A DNA stretch of 29,551 nucleotides from Treponema sp. (GTDB lineage Bacteria > Spirochaetota > Spirochaetia > Treponematales > Treponemataceae), in the NCBI GenBank assembly GCA_031290005.1, contig JAITOJ010000134.1:1-29551 (forward strand). Reading direction: 5' to 3'. Below are positions 8,259 to 15,996 of the stretch, piece after piece. Each line of letters starts with the position of its first letter. Position 1 is the first letter of the stretch. The position numbers and the translations under genes were made by a program. The notes beneath the pieces were generated by a model. It was not told where the DNA came from and made no database searches. It saw nothing but the letters and a program-made list of their open reading frames with translations.

Positions 8259-10016
8259 TTACAGTTCCCAGCGCAGGCCGGTGCGTATGGCCGCTTCAGA
8301 CTGGCCGCGATCCGGGTCATAGAGCAAATCTCCGTCCAGATCAAGATAATTCTGTCCATCCGTGAAACCCTTGTAGGGGTTGGCTTTCCACAGGAACTGC
8401 CCGTACACGATGGGTTTGCCAATGGCTTTTAACTTTTTGTTCACCCCAAAGAAAAACCCAAAGGGATTTTTGCTTTCATCCATGCCGAAATTGGGGGTAC
8501 GCACAACGGCGCCCAGTTCAACATTGAGACTTTCAGGGAGCTTGACGATGCCTATATAGGAATGGCGGAAGTAATTCTGAGCCTGATTGTCAAAGCCGCA
8601 GATCAGTTCCGCACCTCGGACAAGCTTGTTTAACGCGCCTACTTCCAGTTTAAGCCCTACTTTGGGCACAAAGAAGTTGCTTTCCCAGTTTCCCCGCCTG
8701 ACCCAGTCCTCCTCAGCGGTGCGGAAGTTTAACTCGGCGTAAGCGGATACCTTGGAATTGTTTATGTGGATCAGGCGGCTCAGGTTCAAGTCAAAGCTAG
8801 GGTTCACATAGATCCGCATATTGTCCCAGCCGGGATAGGGTTTATAAAGCCCGTCCTGGATAAAGGCGAATTCAGCGCCCACCGCGGCATGGAGCGTTAC
8901 AGTGTTCATGGGCTTTACGGTTACGTCCACATAGGCCTGCTGGACATTCCGGTCTCCCAATTGATCCTGGATGTGTTCATCGCCGCCGTCCTGTTTGACG
9001 TACATGAGGCTTGCCTGGGAACCCCTGAATTTATAACCCGCCAGGGTCTGAACCTGCCGATTAATGCTGTAGATCGCCTGCACCGCCCCCGCCATGTTTT
9101 CAAGAGCATTGGCGTCAGGATCAACGGCGCCTACATCAGATTGAGGCGGAGAGTAGCGCTTTTTGTACTCGTAGTCTTTACCGTCAACCATTAACGCCAC
9201 TTTTTCCTCTCCCCAGAGGTTTACCAGGCCGTTTGCCTTGATTCCCACAGGGCCAACTTTGCCGGAGTAACCCAGGATATAGTCGGCTTCGTATATTTGG
9301 TCAAAGATGGTATCGTATCCCGCCTTGCCGTAAGCGCCGTTGTATTGAAAGTCCAGAGTATGGGTCTTGTATTGAGCCGTAACGATGCCCAGAAACCCAT
9401 ACTGGTTCCCCGCCCGGTCGGCGCTTTTATTGGGGGCAATAGAGGCGTTAAAGCGTATGTCGCCGATCTTCTGGAGCTTTGCGCCCGGTCTGAACAGCAA
9501 AAAGCCGCCGGTGCCGCCATAGCCCGCATCCCAGTCGCCGTCTACAGTCATCCACAGGGCGTTGTCGTGCCGGGGCAGCTTGACGTATTTAAAGCCGAAC
9601 AAGGTAGTTACGTAGGGGTCCTGAATATTGATCGAGAAATGACCTATAGTGGGCAACCCGATAAAATAGGAAAAGGGATTGGTCAGGCCGTCGGTAAAGA
9701 ACTGCTGAAATCCGTCACCCCATTCGAGGACGTCTTTATTGTACAGTCTCTGGGTCTGGCCCGCTTCCAGTTCCGTAAATACATTCAGCTTCTTGAAAGC
9801 CGATCCGTTAAACCGTATATAACTGTGCAACTGGGTTTCAGCGTTTTTCACCTCCATGGTTTCAGGGTCAAACCATGTTCCAAACGCCACATCCGAAGTG
9901 GTGCCGAAATTTATCTGGGCATATAAACCCGCGCCGCCCGCACAGAAGAGCGAAACAACAATAACAAGAAAAGAAAACCATCGCATTCTTTCCATCATTC
10001 TTTTTAGCAACTTCAT
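8259..10016 (-). CDS. outer-membrane beta-barrel protein, candidate oligosaccharide porin
   Basis: A 585-residue exported protein. The signal peptide is long and basic, ending LYA before Q34. The rest has no membrane helices but repeated alternating amphipathic strands rich in Tyr, Phe, Gly and Asn (LDFQYNGAYGK, AYVDVTVKPMNTVTLHAAVGAEF, VSAYAELNF) and ends in a strand GLRWEL, as expected for an outer-membrane barrel. ATG 10016 is chosen because GGAGG stands 8 nt upstream; the ATG at 10031 would be inside that site's upstream sequence. I do not recognise a named family. It has no TonB box or plug domain that I can see, so it is not a SusC homologue. Its place between starch-binding lipoproteins suggests maltodextrin uptake across the outer membrane; this is inference. 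Confidence 0.72.
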   Translation of the reverse strand: MKLLKRMMERMRWFSFLVIVVSLFCAGGAGLYAQINFGTTSDVAFGTWFDPETMEVKNAETQLHSYIRFNGSAFKKLNVFTELEAGQTQRLYNKDVLEWGDGFQQFFTDGLTNPFSYFIGLPTIGHFSINIQDPYVTTLFGFKYVKLPRHDNALWMTVDGDWDAGYGGTGGFLLFRPGAKLQKIGDIRFNASIAPNKSADRAGNQYGFLGIVTAQYKTHTLDFQYNGAYGKAGYDTIFDQIYEADYILGYSGKVGPVGIKANGLVNLWGEEKVALMVDGKDYEYKKRYSPPQSDVGAVDPDANALENMAGAVQAIYSINRQVQTLAGYKFRGSQASLMYVKQDGGDEHIQDQLGDRNVQQAYVDVTVKPMNTVTLHAAVGAEFAFIQDGLYKPYPGWDNMRIYVNPSFDLNLSRLIHINNSKVSAYAELNFRTAEEDWVRRGNWESNFFVPKVGLKLEVGALNKLVRGAELICGFDNQAQNYFRHSYIGIVKLPESLNVELGAVVRTPNFGMDESKNPFGFFFGVNKKLKAIGKPIVYGQFLWKANPYKGFTDGQNYLDLDGDLLYDPDRGQSEAAIRTGLRWEL

Positions 10017-10074
10017 TCTTTTAGCCTCCATCTCTTTTTGCCTAATCAGGCGTTTTTTTTTGGTTTCCGCCGGT

Positions 10075-10938
10075 TTAGTCCGCGGTCCTCTTGAAGGTCA
10101 AGAGAGCTTTCGCCGGATCTAACGTGATGGTGTAAGTACCGGCGGTTATAATCTTCCATTGGGATTTAGAATTATTTTCCTTGCCTGAAGCCAGTTCTAC
10201 GGACTCTTCGGAATTCAAGGCCCCGGTAATATCACTCGGCCCAAGCGAAACAAACCAGGTATTGCCGCCCTCATTCCAATCAGATTTCGGAGCCGTCCCG
10301 GTATATAACGCGAATTCATCATCAACATTGGCAGTTACCGTAAAGGTGTAGGTATCACCGCTTTTGATAAAGACCTTTGAGTTCTCTAAACCCCAGCCGC
10401 CAAACTCATTAGCGCCGATAGCATACACATTATGGCCTTCGGGAATGACTATTGGCTCCGCCACCGCCGCTTCGCTCAACCTGAATATCAGTTTCTTGTT
10501 TCCGGGATCCAGAGTGATGGTGTAAGCGCCGGCTGTCAGAATTTTCCATTGCGTTTTTGAGTTATTCTCATAACCTGGCGTTACTTTCACCGACACATCG
10601 GTATTCAATACGCCGGTAATATTCGTCGAATCAGACGAAGAAAACCAGGTGTCGCCATCCCAATCGCTTTTCGGAGCCATCCCGGTATATAACGCGAATT
10701 CACCGCCACCGTCGACATTTCCCGTCCAGGTATAGACCTCGCCGATTTTGGTGAAAGCCTTTGAGCTGCCAAGAGACCAGCCCCCAAAGGCGCCGGAGCC
10801 GACAGCATAAACGTTATGGCCTTCCGGAACAAATGTCGGGATAATTTCCCTGCCGCAGGATACAGTGCCGAATATCAGAGCCAGACCGATGCCGCCCGCT
10901 ACGTGGCTTAGGCGGCCTTTTGCTTTGATTCTCTTCAT
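10075..10938 (-). CDS. two-domain SusE/SusF-like starch-binding lipoprotein
   Basis: A 287-residue lipoprotein (GTVSC, Cys28) with two repeated modules at about 40-158 and 167-287. Each runs from a VYAxG...GGW strand through FALYTGxAPKSDW and DTWF to a closing YTITLDP strand. This pattern, a first strand ending in a Trp and a final strand YTITVD/L, is that of the C-terminal starch-binding domains of Bacteroides SusE and SusF. The family link is from memory of those sequences, not from a search. AAGGAG is 8-9 nt before the ATG. It is the first gene behind a consensus promoter and LacI-type operator, and it heads the operon of barrel, CBM lipoproteins and pullulanases. Its last 23 residues are virtually identical to those of the four-domain paralogue at 13029-14684. 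Confidence 0.78.
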   Translation of the reverse strand: MKRIKAKGRLSHVAGGIGLALIFGTVSCGREIIPTFVPEGHNVYAVGSGAFGGWSLGSSKAFTKIGEVYTWTGNVDGGGEFALYTGMAPKSDWDGDTWFSSSDSTNITGVLNTDVSVKVTPGYENNSKTQWKILTAGAYTITLDPGNKKLIFRLSEAAVAEPIVIPEGHNVYAIGANEFGGWGLENSKVFIKSGDTYTFTVTANVDDEFALYTGTAPKSDWNEGGNTWFVSLGPSDITGALNSEESVELASGKENNSKSQWKIITAGTYTITLDPAKALLTFKRTAD

Positions 10939-10959
10939 TTTTCATACTCCTTACCGTTA

Positions 10960-10973
10960 GTGTATCGATTCAC
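10960..10973. promoter_or_regulatory. LacI-type operator
   Basis: GTGTATCGATTCAC, a near-palindrome with a central CG, the usual form of LacI/GalR-family sites. It starts about 8 nt beyond the -10 box of the promoter at 10982-11010, so it lies at the first transcribed bases. The same 14-mer occurs exactly at 14706-14719 before the paralogous gene. Confidence 0.75.
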
Positions 10974-10981
10974 CTGTTAAT

Positions 10982-11010
10982 ATTATAAACCGGTCCTTAC
11001 CGCTTGTCAA
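10982..11010 (-). promoter_or_regulatory. consensus sigma-70 promoter of the SusE/F-barrel-pullulanase operon
   Basis: TTGACA (11010-11005) and TATAAT (10987-10982) separated by exactly 17 nt, a perfect consensus match. A-rich and T-rich tracts lie upstream at 11011-11040 and could act as an UP element. An unrepressed promoter of this quality would be very strong, consistent with control by the operator that follows it. Confidence 0.85.
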
Positions 11011-11037
11011 CAAAAAAACGTAAAAAAAACGTAAAAA

Positions 11038-12900
11038 TTACAAAATTGTTTTGGGACTTTTCCTGTAAAACACCACTGCCGAACCGGGCAGTACGGCGGC
11101 ACCGTCCGATACATTAGTATCGGGCGGGGTTGACGGTGCGTTTTCCGCGGCGCTGAACATCGGCTCTCCGAATGCGGGCAACAGACTTTCTATCGAAACG
11201 GGTTTTTCTTTTGGGTAGATCAGAGTAAGGCTCCCGCCCTGCGCGACGGCATTAGTGCCGGAAAAAGTCCAGCAATGGACGCCTTCCCGGCAGGTGTACA
11301 GCATGGCGCTGTTATTGATCAGATCAAGATGTTCGGCGCGGAAGCGGATGAGGCGTTGAAAAAAGGCGAGTAAATCCCTGTCCTGTTTTTCCTCATTCCA
11401 GATCATGGGCCTGCGGCATTGCGGGTCTTGCCCGCCTGTCATACCGATTTCAGTGCCGTAGTAAATACAGGGAGAGCCGGGCATAAGAAACAGCATAGTA
11501 AAGGCATTACGCAGGGCGCTCTTGCTGCCCCGCGCGCGGGTAAGGGCGCGGTCCGGGTCGTGGGAGTCCATCAGGTTAAAGGCGATACGATTGTGCAAAT
11601 CGCTATACCGGGTAAGAGCGCGGATTAAGCGCTCGGTTACGTCTTCGGCATCCGTGTTTTTTTGCAGAAAGAAACCGGAGACCGCCATTCCCAGGGGATA
11701 ATTCATGGCGGCGTCAAAATAGCCGGGGTTGATCCAGGGGGAAGCGTCGTTCCAAACCTCCCCGATAACGTAAAAATCCTTTTTTTCGCGGTGAACCGCG
11801 GCGGAAAATTCCCGCCAGAAATCAAAGGAAACCTCGTTGGCAACATCCAGCCGCCAGGCGTCAATATCACATTCCCTGATCCAATGCAGGGCCGCGCCGA
11901 TAAGGTATTCCTTAACGCGGGGGTTTTCGGTATTCCACTTGGGCATTCTGGAACTAAAGGCAAAACATTCGTAGTTGATTTTCTTCCTGTCCCGGCAGCG
12001 CTCCTCCACAGGGAAATTATGGATATAAAAGCAGTCCCGGTATTCCGAGCGTTCCTGGTTTGCGAGGACATCACGCCAAAAGGGATGGCTGCTCCCGGTG
12101 TGGTTAAACACCGCGTCCAGCATGACCCGGATGTTCAGGGCATGGGCCTCCCGCACCAGGGCTTTAAGGCTTTCGGTACTGCCGAAGCGTTCATCAATGC
12201 GGAAATAATCTTCGGTATCGTATTTGTGGTTTGAGGGCGACTGAAAGATGGGGGTCAGGTAGATGCCGCTTATCCCCAGTTCCTTCAGGTACCCCAGCTT
12301 TTGCCGTATGCCTTCAAGGTCGCCGCCAAAAAAGTTATTATACGCCGGTTCGTCCCGCTCCCAATCAGAGGCGCCCGGCAGGGAGATCGCGGGGTCCCCG
12401 TTACGGAACCGGTCCGGGAAAATCTGATACCAGACGGTCTTCCCGGCCCATTGGGGGACAGCGGGGGCATCGGCGGTGTGAATGTATGGATAGAAAAAAT
12501 GATTATGATACACGGCGAGCTCATCTTCACTAAAGGGAACCGTACCGTTTTCGGAAAAGTACCACCCTTCCGGGCAGTCATACCGGAAGAACGCGCTCCG
12601 TGCCCGAAACCCGTACTTCATCCGCCGCCGCGCCGGAACATCAAGCTCGGCCCGCCACACCTTGCGGGAGGGTGCGGCATACTGGAGGCTCATGGCTTCT
12701 TCCCGGTACTGCCAGACCCACTTCCCGTCCGATTCCGCACAATCAAAGGGATCGCCGTAGATGATGACGGGGGTTTCCACGTCCGGGGAGGACACCAGCC
12801 GGATAACTATTTTATCCCGGTATTTGTCATAACAGCACCAGGGCAGCGCTGCAACATGTTGAAAAAATGGCCTTTGGTGATGAAGTTTGTACGTGCCCAC
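11038..12900 (-). CDS. neopullulanase / cyclomaltodextrinase (GH13_20), cytoplasmic
   Basis: A 620-residue enzyme that opens cyclodextrins and splits pullulan or maltodextrins. The N-terminal 120 residues are a CBM34-like domain (LHHQRPFF...DKIVIRL), followed by the barrel from VWYQIFPDRFRNGD. Visible signature motifs are DAVFNHTG, MPKWNTENP (close to the MPKLNTENP of the subfamily), D352 in AWRLDVANEV, E381 in IGEVW and D448 in LMDSHD. The bases after that Asp read P-D-R rather than the more common T-P-R. There is no signal peptide, so it should act on sugars already imported. The start is GTG at 12900 with a weak purine-rich site; no in-frame ATG lies nearby upstream. It sits between the two SusE/F-like genes, with a hairpin before it and a new promoter after it. 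Confidence 0.9.
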   Translation of the reverse strand: MGTYKLHHQRPFFQHVAALPWCCYDKYRDKIVIRLVSSPDVETPVIIYGDPFDCAESDGKWVWQYREEAMSLQYAAPSRKVWRAELDVPARRRMKYGFRARSAFFRYDCPEGWYFSENGTVPFSEDELAVYHNHFFYPYIHTADAPAVPQWAGKTVWYQIFPDRFRNGDPAISLPGASDWERDEPAYNNFFGGDLEGIRQKLGYLKELGISGIYLTPIFQSPSNHKYDTEDYFRIDERFGSTESLKALVREAHALNIRVMLDAVFNHTGSSHPFWRDVLANQERSEYRDCFYIHNFPVEERCRDRKKINYECFAFSSRMPKWNTENPRVKEYLIGAALHWIRECDIDAWRLDVANEVSFDFWREFSAAVHREKKDFYVIGEVWNDASPWINPGYFDAAMNYPLGMAVSGFFLQKNTDAEDVTERLIRALTRYSDLHNRIAFNLMDSHDPDRALTRARGSKSALRNAFTMLFLMPGSPCIYYGTEIGMTGGQDPQCRRPMIWNEEKQDRDLLAFFQRLIRFRAEHLDLINNSAMLYTCREGVHCWTFSGTNAVAQGGSLTLIYPKEKPVSIESLLPAFGEPMFSAAENAPSTPPDTNVSDGAAVLPGSAVVFYRKSPKTIL

Positions 12901-12969
12901 GATTTTATTTCTTCTTGTACGCCATTAAAACACCGCCTGCCGGCCCGGTAAAGGCGCGCCCAAAATACA

Positions 12970-12998
12970 GGGCTGCCGGAAAATTGCTCCGGCAGCCC
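12970..12998 (-). terminator. hairpin after the four-domain SusE/F-like gene
   Basis: A perfect 10-bp stem GGGCTGCCGG/CCGGCAGCCC with a 9-nt loop, followed on the minus strand by TGTATTTT. It starts about 30 nt after the stop of the upstream gene. The T-tract is imperfect, so part of the transcription may read through into the neopullulanase gene, which has no obvious promoter of its own. Confidence 0.6.
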
Positions 12999-13028
12999 CA
13001 TTGGTTTACATCCGCGTTTCCGCGGGGT

Positions 13029-14684
13029 TTAGTCCGCGGTTCTCTTAAAAGTCAACAGAGCTTTCGCGGGATCTAAGGTGATGGTGTAAGTGCCGGCTGT
13101 TTTAATCTTCCATTGCGACTTCCCATCATTGTTCTTGCCTGAGGCTATTTCCACTGGCACTTCGGCATTCAATGCCCCGGTAATATCACCCGACCCAAGC
13201 GAACCAAACCAGGTATCGCCGTCAGCACCCCAATCGCTTTTTGGAGCCGTCCCGGTATATAACGCGAATTCAGTGTCAGCAGTGACGGTTCCCGTATAGG
13301 TGTAAGTAGTCCCGGTTTTGGGAAATTCCACTGAATTGCCAATAGTCCAGCCGCCAAACCCACCAGAGCCGATAGCATAAACCTTATCCGTAATGGTGAT
13401 TACCTCTACATCCGACGCTTCGGCGGTCTTGGTAAAGCTAATCTCTTGATTAGCGGTATTCACCGTGATCGTATACGTACCCCCGGTGAGGTAATAGCTG
13501 GAGTTCCCACTGCTTTGATAAACAGCGGCAGTTACCGTCTTTGCGCCGCCGTTTACGGCACAGGAAACATTTTCCTTGCCATCGTCCGTTGGACGCAACC
13601 ATGTAGCTGGATCATTCCACTCGCTGATTTTTTCCTCGGCAACGTAGAATTTCAGTTCTCCCTTACCAAATCCGATATTGCCGGACCATGTGAACGAACC
13701 GCCAGAACTGGTCATCTCAAGGGCATTTCCCACCGACCAGTCATTAAGACCGCCCACTATCCAGACCTTGCCATTTACCTCCGGCTCCTCCGCCAATTCG
13801 GTCAACTTGAATGTCAGCTTCTTCGTCGCGGGATCTAAGGTGATGGTGTAAGTGCCGGCGGTTTTGATTTTCCATTGCGATTTCCCATCATTGCTCTTGC
13901 CTGAGGCTATTTCCACGGCCACTTCTTCATTCAATGACCCGATGGTAATAGTAGTCGGCCCAACCGAACCAAACCAAGTATCGCCATCCCAATCGCTTTT
14001 CGGAGCCGTCCCGGTATATAACGCGAATTCATCATCAGCATTGACGGTTCCCGTATAGGTGTAGGTACTCTCGGTTTTGGGAAATTCCACTGAGCTACTA
14101 AGAGTCCAGCCGCCAAATCCACCAGAGCCGATAGCATAAATCTTATGGTTTTCGGGAATGGTGAGTGTCGGATCTTCAATCTTCGCGACATCCATCCTAA
14201 AGGTTATTTCATTGCTCGATGGGTTCACCGTAATTGTATATGTCCCGGTATTTGCGAACTGCCAGGCGCCGGCATCGTTGGACTTGCCGCGTTTTGCTTT
14301 TACCGTCGATGTTTCGCCTACAGCGCATGTTACCGTCTCATTGTTGTCATTAGCCGCATCCCCATTGGAGGGAACATACCAGGTATCACCTGTATCCCAG
14401 TCCTCCGGTTTGGTTTCGCCGCCATAAAACTTGACGCCCCCTGAAATGTCGCCGGTCCAGGTAAAGCCCCCCCCATTTGACTCTGTCATCGAAATGGCGG
14501 ATGCCGGGGACCAACCGTTTACATCTCCGACCATCCAGACCATTTTGTCTGGTTCTGGAAGAGTTTCTGAAAGAGTTTCCTCACCGCAAGATACTGTGCC
14601 GAAAACCAGCGCCAGCGCTACGGTCAGAACACCGATGCCGCCCACTATTTGGCTCAGGCGGCCTTTTGCTTCGATTCTTTTCAT
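13029..14684 (-). CDS. four-domain SusE/SusF-like starch-binding lipoprotein
   Basis: A 551-residue lipoprotein (GTVSC, Cys33) with four modules in the order A-B-A-B. A modules (about 46-165 and 300-420) open VWMVGDVNGW or VWIVGGLNDW and carry KFYxxE motifs. B modules (about 178-295 and 430-551) open IYAIGSGGFGGW or VYAIGSGGFGGW and carry EFALYTGTAPKSDW and DTWFGS. All end in a YTITV/L-(D/N)P-type strand. The B modules match both modules of the lipoprotein at 10075-10938, and the signal peptides are also near-identical (MKRIxAKGRLS), so the two genes are paralogues. The start at 14684 has AAGGAG 8 nt upstream; an extension to 14726 would run through the operator. The Trp-rich strand ends are likely sugar-binding platforms. 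It is the first structural gene after lacI, behind its own regulated promoter. Confidence 0.8.
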   Translation of the reverse strand: MKRIEAKGRLSQIVGGIGVLTVALALVFGTVSCGEETLSETLPEPDKMVWMVGDVNGWSPASAISMTESNGGGFTWTGDISGGVKFYGGETKPEDWDTGDTWYVPSNGDAANDNNETVTCAVGETSTVKAKRGKSNDAGAWQFANTGTYTITVNPSSNEITFRMDVAKIEDPTLTIPENHKIYAIGSGGFGGWTLSSSVEFPKTESTYTYTGTVNADDEFALYTGTAPKSDWDGDTWFGSVGPTTITIGSLNEEVAVEIASGKSNDGKSQWKIKTAGTYTITLDPATKKLTFKLTELAEEPEVNGKVWIVGGLNDWSVGNALEMTSSGGSFTWSGNIGFGKGELKFYVAEEKISEWNDPATWLRPTDDGKENVSCAVNGGAKTVTAAVYQSSGNSSYYLTGGTYTITVNTANQEISFTKTAEASDVEVITITDKVYAIGSGGFGGWTIGNSVEFPKTGTTYTYTGTVTADTEFALYTGTAPKSDWGADGDTWFGSLGSGDITGALNAEVPVEIASGKNNDGKSQWKIKTAGTYTITLDPAKALLTFKRTAD

Positions 14685-14705
14685 TTTTCTTACTCCTTGC
14701 TGTTG

Positions 14706-14719
14706 GTGTATCGATTCAC
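14706..14719. promoter_or_regulatory. LacI-type operator, downstream copy
   Basis: GTGTATCGATTCAC, identical over 14 bases to the site at 10960-10973. It lies in the leader between promoter and ribosome binding site. Confidence 0.72.
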
Positions 14720-14728
14720 TTTTCATTG

Positions 14729-14742
14729 GTGTATCGAATCAC
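14729..14742. promoter_or_regulatory. LacI-type operator, promoter-proximal copy
   Basis: GTGTATCGAATCAC, one base different from the other two copies. With flanking bases it reads GGTG-TA-TCGA-AT-CACC, symmetric outside two base pairs. It starts 4 nt beyond the -10 box, so it covers the predicted transcription start. Its centre is 23 bp from the centre of the downstream copy, about two helical turns, which would put two repressors on nearly the same face. Confidence 0.75.
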
Positions 14743-14746
14743 CTTT

Positions 14747-14775
14747 ATAGTACACCCGCTTTTACCCCTTGTCAA
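14747..14775 (-). promoter_or_regulatory. sigma-70 promoter of the four-domain lipoprotein gene
   Basis: TTGACA (14775-14770), 17-nt spacer, TACTAT (14752-14747). Two operator copies follow immediately, so repression would block initiation and elongation. Confidence 0.8.
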
Positions 14776-14787
14776 CAAAAAATCGAC

Positions 14788-14806
14788 ATAAAATTTGAAA
14801 TTTTAT
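14788..14806 (-). terminator. A+T-rich palindrome between lacI and the next promoter
   Basis: ATAAAATTT and AAATTTTAT are perfect 9-bp arms around one base, followed on the minus strand by GTCGATTTTTTG. It starts about 20 nt after the lacI stop. It may be a weak terminator for lacI and, because it lies just upstream of the -35 box, also an UP element for the next promoter. Confidence 0.45.
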
Positions 14807-14825
14807 CGGAAGGCCCTGTAGTACC

Positions 14826-15842
14826 CTATATCTTTTTTACACTGCCCCCGGATACCAGGGACACGTCCAGTTGTATGATGCGCTGTTGCAGGGGTTCCTT
14901 CCTGATAAGCCGCATAAGCAGGGCTGCCGCGTTGGCCGCTTTATCGGGGATGTTTTGACGAGCCGTTACCAGCCGGGGCTGACAAAGGCTCGAATACAGG
15001 CTGCCGTCAAAACCGCAGAGGGATATATCGCCGGGTATGTTAATGCCCATATCCTGAAGACAGAGCATGGATTCGGCGGCAAGCCTGTCATGGGCAAAAA
15101 AGAGGGCGGTAAATTTTTTAATCAGGCCATCAATGTTTTTCCTAAGAAACCCGGCCCGTTCGTCCTTGTCTTTATCGAGGGTAAAAACATTGTCCTCCCC
15201 AAAGGGCAGACCCTGTTCTTCCATAGCGTCCTGTATACCGCGGCGGCGTTCGTAGTAGACGCCTCTGCCGGGTTTCCCCTGGGAAAGATACGCGATACTC
15301 CGGTGTCCCTGTTCTATCAGGTATTTGGTTATAAGATAGCCCCCATGGCGATCATTCAACCCGGCGTTCACATAGGGCAGGCCGTCGTCACAAAAATAAG
15401 AATCAATAAAAACCAGAGGGGTTATTGTTTTCCTCATAAACAGGGAACATTCATCCATCTGGCATCCCATCACGATAAGCCCCGCCACATTCCAGGAATC
15501 GGCTATACGCAGGGATTCCTCCACGCTGGCAGAGGCATAGAACATCAGAAAATAACCGTCCCGGTGGAATTCCTGTTCCAGAACCCCGATTGTTTCACTA
15601 AAAGTGGGGTTCCGCATGACATTGTAGGTATCAATATGGGAAATGATGACGCCGATAAGCCGGGGGCCATGATTCCCCAACAGTTTTGCCCCCATGTTGG
15701 GTACATAATTTGTTTCTTTGATGACCTCCTGAACCTTTTTCAGGGTTTCAGCCTTCATTTTATGTTCACGGTCATTCAGAACATTGCATATCGTAGTAGG
15801 ACTTACCCCGGCCATACGGGCCAGATCTTTAATCGTAACCAT
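14826..15842 (-). CDS. LacI/GalR-family transcriptional repressor
   Basis: A full-length 338-residue LacI-type regulator. Residues 2-24 are the helix-turn-helix (VTIKDLARMAGVSPTTICNVLND), followed by the hinge region with the minor-groove-binding VPNMGAKLL segment and a periplasmic-binding-protein-like sugar-sensing domain (LIGVIISHIDTYN, GLIVMGCQ, ALFFAHDRLAAE, ISLCGFDGS). It probably represses the starch genes downstream and lets go when a maltodextrin-derived sugar binds; this comes from its position and from the three matching operator sites. The start ATG at 15842 gives the standard N-terminus; the ribosome binding site is poor (AAGATG). I see no copy of the operator before lacI itself, so autoregulation is not evident. 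Confidence 0.9.
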   Translation of the reverse strand: MVTIKDLARMAGVSPTTICNVLNDREHKMKAETLKKVQEVIKETNYVPNMGAKLLGNHGPRLIGVIISHIDTYNVMRNPTFSETIGVLEQEFHRDGYFLMFYASASVEESLRIADSWNVAGLIVMGCQMDECSLFMRKTITPLVFIDSYFCDDGLPYVNAGLNDRHGGYLITKYLIEQGHRSIAYLSQGKPGRGVYYERRRGIQDAMEEQGLPFGEDNVFTLDKDKDERAGFLRKNIDGLIKKFTALFFAHDRLAAESMLCLQDMGINIPGDISLCGFDGSLYSSLCQPRLVTARQNIPDKAANAAALLMRLIRKEPLQQRIIQLDVSLVSGGSVKKI

Positions 15843-15912
15843 GCGGCATCTTACTATACCTGTATATAATTTTCAATTAGCCCTCCCTACGGCAGCTTTT
15901 CCAAAAATTACC

Positions 15913-15931
15913 GTATCAAGCCCCTTGATAC
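15913..15931 (-). terminator. perfect palindrome after the GH3 gene
   Basis: GTATCAAG and CTTGATAC are perfect 8-bp arms with a 3-nt spacer. On the minus strand they are followed by GGTAATTTTT, so this is a plausible terminator for the GH3 gene ending 66 nt upstream. It could also be a regulator site for lacI. It does not match the starch operators. Confidence 0.5.
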
Positions 15932-15996
15932 CCAAGAGTCAGTATAACTGTTTGCAGTTTCAAGAGGGGGTGTTATCTGATTTAGAAAAAGCGGTA

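Noticed and set aside
8259..10016. SusC / TonB-dependent receptor
   Set aside because: The protein is far too short (585 residues against about 1000), and no plug domain or TonB box is visible.
10040..10062. A terminator-like GCCTAATCAGGC followed by nine T on the plus strand
   Set aside because: The stem has only four base pairs and no plus-strand gene ends there; on the minus strand the T-run is on the wrong side.
14685..14726. A longer start for the four-domain lipoprotein
   Set aside because: It would place the ribosome binding site and an operator inside the coding region and spoil the lipoprotein signal peptide.
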